Positions 55,657 to 64,000 of a stretch of 64,000 nucleotides of DNA are shown piece by piece. A program made the translations under genes and the position numbers. A model generated the notes under the pieces. It did no database searches. It saw nothing but the letters and a program-made list of their open reading frames with translations, and had not been told where the DNA came from. Numbering within the stretch: the first letter of the stretch is position 1; every line of letters begins with the position of its first letter. Source of the stretch: Magicicada septendecula (taxonomy: Eukaryota > Arthropoda > Insecta > Hemiptera > Cicadidae); assembly GCA_034769895.1 (NCBI GenBank), contig CM068373.1, positions 284,179,379-284,243,378 on the forward strand, given 5' to 3'.

Positions 55657-56080
55657 CTAGCAGAATACCCGTGCTTCGCTACGGAGTTTCACGTTGTACG
55701 TAATGAAAATGTTAGTTTAATTAATAAAGTTTAATTAAAGTAGGCTTCTTCAAAATAAATAGCTGTTGCCCACAACTTCGTTCGCGTGGTCTTCAATTTA
55801 ATGCGATAATATATTTAGAACAGAATCTATTCTATTGGGTTGCCATAGTGAGCCGCTCATCACCCAAGACATCACAACAAAAATTTTTAACTTTCCAAAT
55901 CTGACACCTTTTCTAAGTTTGACATCCACCAGAAAAATTTTTAAAAAACTACAACTTACCTTGATGACCGGCTCACTTGTTCACTCGAACTAGGAGAAGA
56001 CTCCTAGTGGAAGAATGTCCACATGCGGGGTAACCATTGGGGAATCGGACGAATGAGGTGACCTCAAATTTTTTTTTTGT
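55657..56080 (-). mobile_element. Possible Helitron-like element, 3' end at 55657
   Basis: On the minus strand the sequence ends in a hairpin-forming CCGTAGCGAAGCACGG, then GTATTCTG and CTAG followed by T. A small hairpin about 10 bases before a terminal CTAG next to T is the known layout of Helitron 3' ends. I cannot find the TC-type 5' end, so the right limit is a guess, and no Rep/helicase frame is present. A different repeat family sharing this tail is possible. Confidence 0.35.
55970..56075. other. Hairpin-rich stretch ending in a T-run
   Basis: Contains the perfect hairpin ACTAGGAG-AAGA-CTCCTAGT, a second stem GTGGA/TCCAC directly after it, the palindrome GAGGTGACCTC, and then a run of T. 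I do not recognise an RNA family. It may be the structured part of the mobile element to its left. Confidence 0.4.
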
Positions 56081-57116
56081 TTTGTTTAAATTCAACAATT
56101 ACCAATTTATTGCTTCTGTTTGAAATAATAAATCATATACAATATTTCATGTGACAGTATTCCATTAGGAATATATAAAATGTATAACATATTTAAAATA
56201 TATGCCATCGTATTCAGAATTTAAATTTCAAAATATTCAAAATTCAATATTTAAAAAAAATATTCCATTAAATTATATAAAATATGTAAAACATTTTAAA
56301 ACTCTTACATGGCATGCAAATCACCATTGACATGCACCCTTTTACCTTCACCCATAGAATTTCCTTATTTGGAAATAAATACACTAACCTTGATAAGTAC
56401 AAAGAGTAAATCCAGAGGGTTTTAGAAATATAACATTTAATAACACTAAGTCTTTTTTTTTTCTTTTAGTCCCCCTCTGGTTGTACTATAAACACTTTCA
56501 ATAATATCAACAATCGTATAAACCATTTAACAAGCATTGACAAGCAATTCTATCCTACAACAATTTAAACAAACATATTACATCACGATATGCGCCCTCT
56601 GAAATCTAATTCAAAAATTAAAAGATAATCATATAATTAGGAAAATATAATGGAAACACAAGATAGGTGATTATACACTCTGTGTGGAATTCACAAGTGC
56701 ATGTGCTCAGTTTTCCCTAACCCTGCATAAACTTGAGTAGCACAAAGGCTTGCAGATTTCAGAGTGCACCATTATTAAGAAACTAACAAATAGTCAGGTA
56801 CATATATCTCTCAGCCATGTAATATGTTGTGTGCATGGAATTATGAGTATATACATCTACAAAAGAATTTTAAAAAGGTCACTGTACATTGATAGAGAAT
56901 TAACAATGCTATGAGCATATAAATCTACAATTCTTATAAATATATAAATAGTGAAAATTTCATCTTGTACAGCAGTTCAGTCATTTTTATTAATAGGCTG
57001 AATGCCCCTGAATTACAGTTCTAGTACAGAGCAAGGTAATGTTACATTTGTAGGTGATCTGCAACTCTTTTCATAATCAGATTTACAAGTTCCACTAAAA
57101 GGCTGCCACAATATAA
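56081..57116. other. AT-rich stretch, nothing recognised
   Basis: About 1 kb of AT-rich, partly low-complexity DNA between the satellite edge and the Penelope-like tandem. No credible frame, RNA gene or repeat shared with the rest of the window. Confidence 0.6.
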
Positions 57117-57160
57117 ATAATTAAACTATAAAGTTTTACCTTAATCCGTCTATGTGATCG

Positions 57161-57240
57161 CTTAACTTTTCTTCTTTTCTTCTAACGCGTTTCGGATTGT
57201 TAATCCATCATCAGAGGTTAAAATAATTCGTCGGTTAAGA
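57161..57240 (-). ncRNA. Hammerhead-ribozyme-like motif, copy 1
   Basis: Read on the minus strand: CTGATGA core (57214-57208), one extra U, stem II GGATT-AAC-AATCC, then GAAA (57193-57190), followed by ACGCGT and UU. The palindrome ACGCGT (57185-57190) is too short for a stable hairpin stem III but could pair between two molecules. The expected cut is after U at 57184. Distal helix I can form between CTTAAC (57239-57234) and GTTAAG (57166-57161). Hammerheads with short stem III are an established feature of Penelope-like elements; activity here is inferred. Confidence 0.75.
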
Positions 57241-57395
57241 CTTCGTTAAACATTAAAAGTTGCGTAAAAGACATTTAAAAATTACACTAAAAGAACATTT
57301 AAAAATATAGTCCACAAACACAGCGACGTAGCGGATGTGAGTGCGCACTCAATACCGGTCAGCGACGTACTGCACAGTTTATTGGAGTTTTCATG

Positions 57396-59606
57396 TTATC
57401 TATTGATGTGTTGGGGCATGTATTCTATGGCTATGTTATCTATAATCTTATCGTATAGTGTATGCGATTTAAATGCCAATTGTTCGTTTAATATATTATT
57501 GGGATTATTTCTGAAGGCTCGGTAAATTTCGAACTCTTCTACCGCATCCATATATCGTCCCTTTCTGCAAATGTGTAAGGGTTTGCAATTTGTCTCAAAA
57601 TTTGTATAATTATGATTTAATGTGACGAGATGTTTAGCGTAGTTTGATTTATTTATATTTGAAATGCTCGTGGGTAAGTGTTCTTTATATCTTTCGAAAA
57701 AGGTCCTGCCAGTCTGACCAATGTAATGCATGTTGCAGTCATCACATATCATTTTGTATACACCCGTTCTTTTTTCAATTGATGTACGTGTGGCATTATT
57801 TAGCATTTTACGGATATTGTTGGTTGTTCTAAATGCGATGTGGATGTTATGTTTTTTAAAGGTGTTTCTAATGAGCATTGAAAAGTTGTTAGTATAATCA
57901 ATCGCCATATATATTGCGTTCGTCGTGACACGGTGAGGGTTGTTAGTTCTGCGTTTGTGTCTAAGCATCAAGCGTTCCATTAATGAACTGCGGTAACCGT
58001 TCGTAATTGCAATATGTTTAATTATATCTACTTCTTCTTTGTGGTTGGCGGGATGTAAAGGTACGCTGTATAGTCTGTGTATCATACTATTGAATGCGGC
58101 CATTTTTTGTGAGTGCGGGTGGAAAGAATCAGCATGTATAACACCATCAGTTGTGGTGGGTTTTCTGTATATTCTGTATTGAAATTTATTATTATGTTTC
58201 ATAAAAGTTAAGTCCAGAAAATTTATGGCATTGTCTGATTCTATTTCAAGTGTGAATTGTATGTTTTTGGTAATGTTATTCATGTAATGTAACAACATGT
58301 TTGCCTGTCTCGTTGTCCCGTCAAATATTACAAACGTGTCATCCACGTATCTTTTATAAAATGAGATGTTACGTTGCCATTTATTGTGTGGGGATAGCAA
58401 ATATGTATTTTCAAAGTTATTCAGGAAAATGTCAGCCAGCAAACCAGACAAGGGTGAACCCATTGCAAGACCCTCCTCTTGAATAAAAATTGTATCATTG
58501 AATGTGAAATAATTCTGTTGTAATACTACGTCCAGTAACAGCAACAATTCTGTTATTTTTTGTAGATTTAACTTTCCTGTTCGTATTAAATTATTTCTTA
58601 GAATGTCTAAGGTTGTCTTTACTGGGACACTTGTATATAGGTTGACTATGTCAAAGGAGATTAACTTATGCTGACTATTAATGCTGAAGTCTTTAGTTAG
58701 TTTTATTAGTTCAATTCTATTTTTTATAGCATGATTATTGTCTAGAGTTATGTTACTTTTTATTAATTGGACCAATTTCTTAGATACTTTATAACCTGGG
58801 GCTGTTGTGTAATTAACAAGAGGTCTTATCGGTATATTTGGTTTATGGATCTTGGGTAAACCGTTGAACATTGGTGCGTGTGCGATTATGGGTTTTAACT
58901 GGCGGCGTGTAGTTTTGTCAAAAAGGTGTGTGCATTTATTAATCGTTTGGTTGATGTATTTTATATACTTCGTTGTGGGATCCGAGTCTATGGCTCTTAT
59001 GTTGTTGTTATGAATAAATTCGTATACTTTTTGTTGGTACATGTCTATTGGTAGAATAACCATAGTGTTGCCCTTGTCAGATTTAGTGGCTATGGCCTTA
59101 TGTTCGTTTAGTTTATGTTTAATTTGTATAACAGTTTTCTTTTCACTTATATATTTCTTTTTTAAATTGTTAGAAAATGGTTTATAGTTGTTATTATGTG
59201 TCCGTATATGTCTGTCTATTTTACTATTGATTGTAACTCTTAACTCGTTTTGTGTCTGTGAATCTGTTATACTTTTTATGGCTGCTTCAGTTGTAATTAA
59301 TTCTTTAGTTGCGTGGTTCCTATTTAAATCCGGTAAATTGTATTTGAAACCTTTATTAAGTAAATTCATCTCCTGTACGTCGAATTTAATATCAGTTAAA
59401 TTAGAGACTCGAGTATAAAATCTATGTTTACATCCAGCGAAATTATCGTGGTGTTGTCTTGTATTTAACGTATTCAATTTCTTATCATGTTTGTGTACGA
59501 TCGGTAAGATGAACTTCGTAACTTGCTGATTAATGTATTGTAATATGTTGGGCAAGAGTATTGGGTGTATCTCTTTTAATAATGTTAAATGTGCTTTATA
59601 TAACAT
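57396..59606 (-). CDS. Penelope-like reverse transcriptase with GIY-YIG endonuclease, copy 1 (736 aa, lacks N-terminus)
   Basis: The protein would reverse transcribe its own RNA and nick target DNA in the nucleus. Visible motifs in order: KSDKGNTMVIL at ~175-185, GLPKIHKP at ~249-256, motif A SFDIVNLYTSVP with Asp319, motif B GLAMGSPLSG at 379-388, motif C YVDD at 420-423, and a thumb-region motif YRKPTTTDGVIH near 480-491. The C-terminal GIY-YIG domain has GVY at 615-617, YIG at 628-630, Arg634 and a likely catalytic Glu690. CDDC (621-624) is the cysteine pair typical of Penelope endonucleases. All key residues seem intact. The frame continues upstream in phase but is broken by TAA at 59646-59648, so the first ATG used here is probably internal to the ancestral protein. 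Copy 1 has Arg297 where copy 2 has Ser. No intron is apparent. Confidence 0.9.
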   Translation of the reverse strand: MLYKAHLTLLKEIHPILLPNILQYINQQVTKFILPIVHKHDKKLNTLNTRQHHDNFAGCKHRFYTRVSNLTDIKFDVQEMNLLNKGFKYNLPDLNRNHATKELITTEAAIKSITDSQTQNELRVTINSKIDRHIRTHNNNYKPFSNNLKKKYISEKKTVIQIKHKLNEHKAIATKSDKGNTMVILPIDMYQQKVYEFIHNNNIRAIDSDPTTKYIKYINQTINKCTHLFDKTTRRQLKPIIAHAPMFNGLPKIHKPNIPIRPLVNYTTAPGYKVSKKLVQLIKSNITLDNNHAIKNRIELIKLTKDFSINSQHKLISFDIVNLYTSVPVKTTLDILRNNLIRTGKLNLQKITELLLLLDVVLQQNYFTFNDTIFIQEEGLAMGSPLSGLLADIFLNNFENTYLLSPHNKWQRNISFYKRYVDDTFVIFDGTTRQANMLLHYMNNITKNIQFTLEIESDNAINFLDLTFMKHNNKFQYRIYRKPTTTDGVIHADSFHPHSQKMAAFNSMIHRLYSVPLHPANHKEEVDIIKHIAITNGYRSSLMERLMLRHKRRTNNPHRVTTNAIYMAIDYTNNFSMLIRNTFKKHNIHIAFRTTNNIRKMLNNATRTSIEKRTGVYKMICDDCNMHYIGQTGRTFFERYKEHLPTSISNINKSNYAKHLVTLNHNYTNFETNCKPLHICRKGRYMDAVEEFEIYRAFRNNPNNILNEQLAFKSHTLYDKIIDNIAIEYMPQHINR

Positions 59607-59645
59607 TGAGTTTAATCTATTCTTTTTAATATATAATTGTTTGAT

Positions 59646-59861
59646 TTATTCTTTTATCCATGTTATCTCTGCTATATGTTTAACTTTTGTGGCAGCTTTC
59701 GTTGTATTATTAATGCGTACTGTGCAGTAACGAGGTATAACGTTCAATCTCAAACAGTTTTTGTTAAACTTGATGTGTAAGTTGGTCTTTGATAATTTAC
59801 TTTTAATGTTTATGAATTTGTATACCATTTTCGCTTGACAAGCTTCCAATTTTAAAGTCAT
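59646..59861 (-). CDS. N-terminal segment of the Penelope-like protein, cut by an in-frame stop, copy 1
   Basis: A 71-residue frame in the same phase as the 736-residue frame, separated from it by one TAA (59646-59648) and 13 sense codons. Its content (KLEACQAKMVYKF, CLRLNVIPRYCTVRI, then a basic/helical stretch) and the LYKAHL motif just after the stop look like the usual N-terminal region of Penelope-like proteins, so I read both parts as one ancestral protein of about 820 residues. A nonsense change is the simplest explanation. Recoding, or removal of the stop by splicing (introns occur in some of these elements), cannot be excluded. The phase is open upstream to 59898. Confidence 0.7.
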   Translation of the reverse strand: MTLKLEACQAKMVYKFINIKSKLSKTNLHIKFNKNCLRLNVIPRYCTVRINNTTKAATKVKHIAEITWIKE

Positions 59862-59932
59862 TGTATTGGTATCCGCGTCACAATTATTATAATTAAACTA
59901 TAAAGTTTTACCTTAATCCGTCTATGTGATCG

Positions 59933-60012
59933 CTTAACTTTTCTTCTTTTCTTCTAACGCGTTTCGGATTGTTAATCCATCATCAGAGGTTAAAATAATT
60001 CGTCGGTTAAGA
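59933..60012 (-). ncRNA. Hammerhead-ribozyme-like motif, copy 2
   Basis: Same sequence as copy 1: CTGATGA at 59986-59980, GAAA at 59965-59962, predicted cut between 59956 and 59955. It lies between the end of the copy 2 frame (60168) and the start of the copy 1 N-terminal segment (59861). Cleavage would therefore leave a 5' leader of about 95 nt for copy 1. Confidence 0.75.
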
Positions 60013-60167
60013 CTTCGTTAAACATTAAAAGTTGCGTAAAAGACATTTAAAAATTACACTAAAAGAACATTTAAAAATATAGTCCACAAACACAGCGACG
60101 TAGCGGATGTGAGTGCGCACTCAATACCGGTCAGCGACGTACTGCACAGTTTATTGGAGTTTTCATG

Positions 60168-62378
60168 TTATCTATTGATGTGTTGGGGCATGTATTCTAT
60201 GGCTATGTTATCTATAATCTTATCGTATAGTGTATGCGATTTAAATGCCAATTGTTCGTTTAATATATTATTGGGATTATTTCTGAAGGCTCGGTAAATT
60301 TCGAACTCTTCTACCGCATCCATATATCGTCCCTTTCTGCAAATGTGTAAGGGTTTGCAATTTGTCTCAAAATTTGTATAATTATGATTTAATGTGACGA
60401 GATGTTTAGCGTAGTTTGATTTATTTATATTTGAAATGCTCGTGGGTAAGTGTTCTTTATATCTTTCGAAAAAGGTCCTGCCAGTCTGACCAATGTAATG
60501 CATGTTGCAGTCATCACATATCATTTTGTATACACCCGTTCTTTTTTCAATTGATGTACGTGTGGCATTATTTAGCATTTTACGGATATTGTTGGTTGTT
60601 CTAAATGCGATGTGGATGTTATGTTTTTTAAAGGTGTTTCTAATGAGCATTGAAAAGTTGTTAGTATAATCAATCGCCATATATATTGCGTTCGTCGTGA
60701 CACGGTGAGGGTTGTTAGTTCTGCGTTTGTGTCTAAGCATCAAGCGTTCCATTAATGAACTGCGGTAACCGTTCGTAATTGCAATATGTTTAATTATATC
60801 TACTTCTTCTTTGTGGTTGGCGGGATGTAAAGGTACGCTGTATAGTCTGTGTATCATACTATTGAATGCGGCCATTTTTTGTGAGTGCGGGTGGAAAGAA
60901 TCAGCATGTATAACACCATCAGTTGTGGTGGGTTTTCTGTATATTCTGTATTGAAATTTATTATTATGTTTCATAAAAGTTAAGTCCAGAAAATTTATGG
61001 CATTGTCTGATTCTATTTCAAGTGTGAATTGTATGTTTTTGGTAATGTTATTCATGTAATGTAACAACATGTTTGCCTGTCTCGTTGTCCCGTCAAATAT
61101 TACAAACGTGTCATCCACGTATCTTTTATAAAATGAGATGTTACGTTGCCATTTATTGTGTGGGGATAGCAAATATGTATTTTCAAAGTTATTCAGGAAA
61201 ATGTCAGCCAGCAAACCAGACAAGGGTGAACCCATTGCAAGACCCTCCTCTTGAATAAAAATTGTATCATTGAATGTGAAATAATTCTGTTGTAATACTA
61301 CGTCCAGTAACAGCAACAATTCTGTTATTTTTTGTAGATTTAACTTTCCTGTTCGTATTAAATTATTTCTTAGAATGTCTAAGGTTGTCTTTACTGGGAC
61401 ACTTGTATATAGGTTGACTATGTCAAAGGAGATTAACTTATGCTGACTATTAATGCTGAAGTCTTTAGTTAGTTTTATTAGTTCAATGCTATTTTTTATA
61501 GCATGATTATTGTCTAGAGTTATGTTACTTTTTATTAATTGGACCAATTTCTTAGATACTTTATAACCTGGGGCTGTTGTGTAATTAACAAGAGGTCTTA
61601 TCGGTATATTTGGTTTATGGATCTTGGGTAAACCGTTGAACATTGGTGCGTGTGCGATTATGGGTTTTAACTGGCGGCGTGTAGTTTTGTCAAAAAGGTG
61701 TGTGCATTTATTAATCGTTTGGTTGATGTATTTTATATACTTCGTTGTGGGATCCGAGTCTATGGCTCTTATGTTGTTGTTATGAATAAATTCGTATACT
61801 TTTTGTTGGTACATGTCTATTGGTAGAATAACCATAGTGTTGCCCTTGTCAGATTTAGTGGCTATGGCCTTATGTTCGTTTAGTTTATGTTTAATTTGTA
61901 TAACAGTTTTCTTTTCACTTATATATTTCTTTTTTAAATTGTTAGAAAATGGTTTATAGTTGTTATTATGTGTCCGTATATGTCTGTCTATTTTACTATT
62001 GATTGTAACTCTTAACTCGTTTTGTGTCTGTGAATCTGTTATACTTTTTATGGCTGCTTCAGTTGTAATTAATTCTTTAGTTGCGTGGTTCCTATTTAAA
62101 TCCGGTAAATTGTATTTGAAACCTTTATTAAGTAAATTCATCTCCTGTACGTCGAATTTAATATCAGTTAAATTAGAGACTCGAGTATAAAATCTATGTT
62201 TACATCCAGCGAAATTATCGTGGTGTTGTCTTGTATTTAACGTATTCAATTTCTTATCATGTTTGTGTACGATCGGTAAGATGAACTTCGTAACTTGCTG
62301 ATTAATGTATTGTAATATGTTGGGCAAGAGTATTGGGTGTATCTCTTTTAATAATGTTAAATGTGCTTTATATAACAT
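60168..62378 (-). CDS. Penelope-like reverse transcriptase with GIY-YIG endonuclease, copy 2 (736 aa, lacks N-terminus)
   Basis: Identical in length to copy 1 and, in protein, differing only at residue 297 (Ser for Arg, AGC versus AGA), between the GLPKIHKP region and motif A. Polymerase motifs A-C and GIY-YIG residues are all retained. Bounded by hammerhead-like motifs on both sides, so a tandem transcript could release it as a unit-length RNA. Confidence 0.9.
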   Translation of the reverse strand: MLYKAHLTLLKEIHPILLPNILQYINQQVTKFILPIVHKHDKKLNTLNTRQHHDNFAGCKHRFYTRVSNLTDIKFDVQEMNLLNKGFKYNLPDLNRNHATKELITTEAAIKSITDSQTQNELRVTINSKIDRHIRTHNNNYKPFSNNLKKKYISEKKTVIQIKHKLNEHKAIATKSDKGNTMVILPIDMYQQKVYEFIHNNNIRAIDSDPTTKYIKYINQTINKCTHLFDKTTRRQLKPIIAHAPMFNGLPKIHKPNIPIRPLVNYTTAPGYKVSKKLVQLIKSNITLDNNHAIKNSIELIKLTKDFSINSQHKLISFDIVNLYTSVPVKTTLDILRNNLIRTGKLNLQKITELLLLLDVVLQQNYFTFNDTIFIQEEGLAMGSPLSGLLADIFLNNFENTYLLSPHNKWQRNISFYKRYVDDTFVIFDGTTRQANMLLHYMNNITKNIQFTLEIESDNAINFLDLTFMKHNNKFQYRIYRKPTTTDGVIHADSFHPHSQKMAAFNSMIHRLYSVPLHPANHKEEVDIIKHIAITNGYRSSLMERLMLRHKRRTNNPHRVTTNAIYMAIDYTNNFSMLIRNTFKKHNIHIAFRTTNNIRKMLNNATRTSIEKRTGVYKMICDDCNMHYIGQTGRTFFERYKEHLPTSISNINKSNYAKHLVTLNHNYTNFETNCKPLHICRKGRYMDAVEEFEIYRAFRNNPNNILNEQLAFKSHTLYDKIIDNIAIEYMPQHINR

Positions 62379-62417
62379 TGAGTTTAATCTATTCTTTTTA
62401 ATATATAATTGTTTGAT

Positions 62418-62633
62418 TTATTCTTTTATCCATGTTATCTCTGCTATATGTTTAACTTTTGTGGCAGCTTTCGTTGTATTATTAATGCGTACTGTGCAGT
62501 AACGAGGTATAACGTTCAATCTCAAACAGTTTTTGTTAAACTTGATGTGTAAGTTGGTCTTTGATAATTTACTTTTAATGTTTATGAATTTGTATACCAT
62601 TTTCGCTTGACAAGCTTCCAATTTTAAAGTCAT
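62418..62633 (-). CDS. N-terminal segment of the Penelope-like protein, cut by an in-frame stop, copy 2
   Basis: Same 71-residue frame and same TAA (62418-62420) as copy 1. The shared stop shows the interruption predates the tandem amplification, or that the array arose from one interrupted template. Confidence 0.7.
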   Translation of the reverse strand: MTLKLEACQAKMVYKFINIKSKLSKTNLHIKFNKNCLRLNVIPRYCTVRINNTTKAATKVKHIAEITWIKE

Positions 62634-62704
62634 TGTATTGGTATCCGCGTCACAATTATTATAATTAAACTATAAAGTTTTACCTTAATCCGTCTATGTG
62701 ATCG

Positions 62705-62784
62705 CTTAACTTTTCTTCTTTTCTTCTAACGCGTTTCGGATTGTTAATCCATCATCAGAGGTTAAAATAATTCGTCGGTTAAGA
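62705..62784 (-). ncRNA. Hammerhead-ribozyme-like motif, copy 3
   Basis: CTGATGA at 62758-62752, GAAA at 62737-62734, predicted cut between 62728 and 62727. No difference from the other two copies seen. Confidence 0.75.
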
Positions 62785-62939
62785 CTTCGTTAAACATTAA
62801 AAGTTGCGTAAAAGACATTTAAAAATTACACTAAAAGAACATTTAAAAATATAGTCCACAAACACAGCGACGTAGCGGATGTGAGTGCGCACTCAATACC
62901 GGTCAGCGACGTACTGCACAGTTTATTGGAGTTTTCATG

Positions 62940-64000
62940 TTATCTATTGATGTGTTGGGGCATGTATTCTATGGCTATGTTATCTATAATCTTATCGTAT
63001 AGTGTATGCGATTTAAATGCCAATTGTTCGTTTAATATATTATTGGGATTATTTCTGAAGGCTCGGTAAATTTCGAACTCTTCTACCGCATCCATATATC
63101 GTCCCTTTCTGCAAATGTGTAAGGGTTTGCAATTTGTCTCAAAATTTGTATAATTATGATTTAATGTGACGAGATGTTTAGCGTAGTTTGATTTATTTAT
63201 ATTTGAAATGCTCGTGGGTAAGTGTTCTTTATATCTTTCGAAAAAGGTCCTGCCAGTCTGACCAATGTAATGCATGTTGCAGTCATCACATATCATTTTG
63301 TATACACCCGTTCTTTTTTCAATTGATGTACGTGTGGCATTATTTAGCATTTTACGGATATTGTTGGTTGTTCTAAATGCGATGTGGATGTTATGTTTTT
63401 TAAAGGTGTTTCTAATGAGCATTGAAAAGTTGTTAGTATAATCAATCGCCATATATATTGCGTTCGTCGTGACACGGTGAGGGTTGTTAGTTCTGCGTTT
63501 GTGTCTAAGCATCAAGCGTTCCATTAATGAACTGCGGTAACCGTTCGTAATTGCAATATGTTTAATTATATCTACTTCTTCTTTGTGGTTGGCGGGATGT
63601 AAAGGTACGCTGTATAGTCTGTGTATCATACTATTGAATGCGGCCATTTTTTGTGAGTGCGGGTGGAAAGAATCAGCATGTATAACACCATCAGTTGTGG
63701 TGGGTTTTCTGTATATTCTGTATTGAAATTTATTATTATGTTTCATAAAAGTTAAGTCCAGAAAATTTATGGCATTGTCTGATTCTATTTCAAGTGTGAA
63801 TTGTATGTTTTTGGTAATGTTATTCATGTAATGTAACAACATGTTTGCCTGTCTCGTTGTCCCGTCAAATATTACAAACGTGTCATCCACGTATCTTTTA
63901 TAAAATGAGATGTTACGTTGCCATTTATTGTGTGGGGATAGCAAATATGTATTTTCAAAGTTATTCAGGAAAATGTCAGCCAGCAAACCAGACAAGGGTG
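62940..64000 (-). CDS. Penelope-like RT/GIY-YIG protein, copy 3, partial
   Basis: Residues from about 384 (within motif B) to the stop are present: YVDD, thumb and complete GIY-YIG domain, identical to copies 1 and 2 over this stretch. The 5' part lies beyond the window, so whether the N-terminal stop is also present cannot be seen. Confidence 0.88.
   Translation of the reverse strand, partial: PLSGLLADIFLNNFENTYLLSPHNKWQRNISFYKRYVDDTFVIFDGTTRQANMLLHYMNNITKNIQFTLEIESDNAINFLDLTFMKHNNKFQYRIYRKPTTTDGVIHADSFHPHSQKMAAFNSMIHRLYSVPLHPANHKEEVDIIKHIAITNGYRSSLMERLMLRHKRRTNNPHRVTTNAIYMAIDYTNNFSMLIRNTFKKHNIHIAFRTTNNIRKMLNNATRTSIEKRTGVYKMICDDCNMHYIGQTGRTFFERYKEHLPTSISNINKSNYAKHLVTLNHNYTNFETNCKPLHICRKGRYMDAVEEFEIYRAFRNNPNNILNEQLAFKSHTLYDKIIDNIAIEYMPQHINR

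Larger units (their letters stand above)
57117..59888 (-). mobile_element. Penelope-like retroelement, tandem copy 1 (2772 bp)
   Basis: One period of a head-to-tail array; the left limit is where shared sequence (ATAATTAAACTATAAAG) begins. On the minus strand it contains an interrupted RT/endonuclease frame and a hammerhead-like sequence downstream of it. Penelope-like elements are known for tandem arrangement with pseudo-LTRs and hammerhead motifs. The flank left of 57117 is unrelated, so this is the downstream end of the tandem as transcribed from the minus strand. Confidence 0.9.
59889..62660 (-). mobile_element. Penelope-like retroelement, tandem copy 2 (2772 bp)
   Basis: Complete middle copy, joined directly to copy 1 on its left and copy 3 on its right with no target-site sequence between. 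By eye the only difference from copy 1 is T to G at 61488 (58716 in copy 1). Confidence 0.9.
62661..64000 (-). mobile_element. Penelope-like retroelement, tandem copy 3, cut by window end
   Basis: Continues the 2772-bp period; only the part corresponding to the C-terminal half of the frame and the downstream hammerhead-like region is in the window. Confidence 0.9.

Noticed and set aside
55950..56075. U1 snRNA-like 5' end (ACTTACCTTG) with following stems
   Set aside because: The loop motifs bound by U1 proteins and the Sm site are not visible; similarity is limited to the first bases.
57337..59730. Plus-strand frames of 60-76 codons inside the Penelope-like copies
   Set aside because: All are antisense shadows of the RT/endonuclease frame and repeat at the 2772-bp period.
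57117..64000. Telomere-associated Penelope array
   Set aside because: Telomere-linked Penelope elements usually lack the GIY-YIG domain, and no TTAGG-type telomeric repeat tract is present in the window.

Overview
The window looks like a repeat-rich, AT-rich eukaryotic chromosome segment, most likely from an arthropod (possibly an insect). That guess rests on the repeat types only: a Penelope-like retroelement with a GIY-YIG domain, satellite monomers with a long (GT)n tract, and hAT-like and Helitron-like ends. I see no host gene, tRNA, rRNA or CRISPR array. Nearly all short open frames are by-products of repeats.

Positions 1-55090 hold one continuous higher-order satellite array. Its basic block is a monomer of about 160 bp (steps of 158-163 bp between successive GTAAAC sites). 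Some monomers are lengthened by an extra ~150 bp containing an ACAG/ACAC microsatellite and a palindrome. Monomers are grouped into complex units, counted here from each hAT-like start (CAGTGGCG): 231, 3845, 7461, 12062, 16646, 20999, 25623, 31053, 32300, 42116, 46398 and 51678. A typical ~4.6 kb unit runs: hAT-like segment (~0.9 kb), (GT)n tract, monomers, spacer, a ~240 bp block 'P', about four more monomers, and a diverged paralogue 'Q' that abuts the next hAT-like segment. Unit lengths vary (1.2, 3.6, 4.3-4.6, 5.3-5.4, 9.8 kb), and most variation can be traced to recombination junctions. Two 3.6 kb units arise by P/Q recombination. Units 5 and 8 carry deletions. Unit 9 grew by a 642-bp four-monomer repeat and an 1824-bp tandem duplication, and about 6.1 kb of it is duplicated 9.56 kb downstream.

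Positions 55023-57116 are the right edge. The last Q copy lacks the hAT-like insertion. It is followed by ~0.35 kb of unrelated sequence, a diverged relic of the pre-GT segment, a possible Helitron-like 3' end on the minus strand (55657), a structured stretch near 55970-56075, and ~1 kb of AT-rich DNA in which I recognise nothing.

Positions 57117-64000 hold a head-to-tail tandem of a Penelope-like element on the minus strand, period exactly 2772 bp: two full copies and a third cut by the window end. Each encodes reverse transcriptase followed by a GIY-YIG endonuclease. Each full copy has the same in-frame TAA separating an N-terminal segment from the 736-residue main frame. Between successive frames lies a hammerhead-ribozyme-like sequence, placed so that self-cleavage would cut tandem RNA into 2772-nt units about 95 nt upstream of the first ATG.
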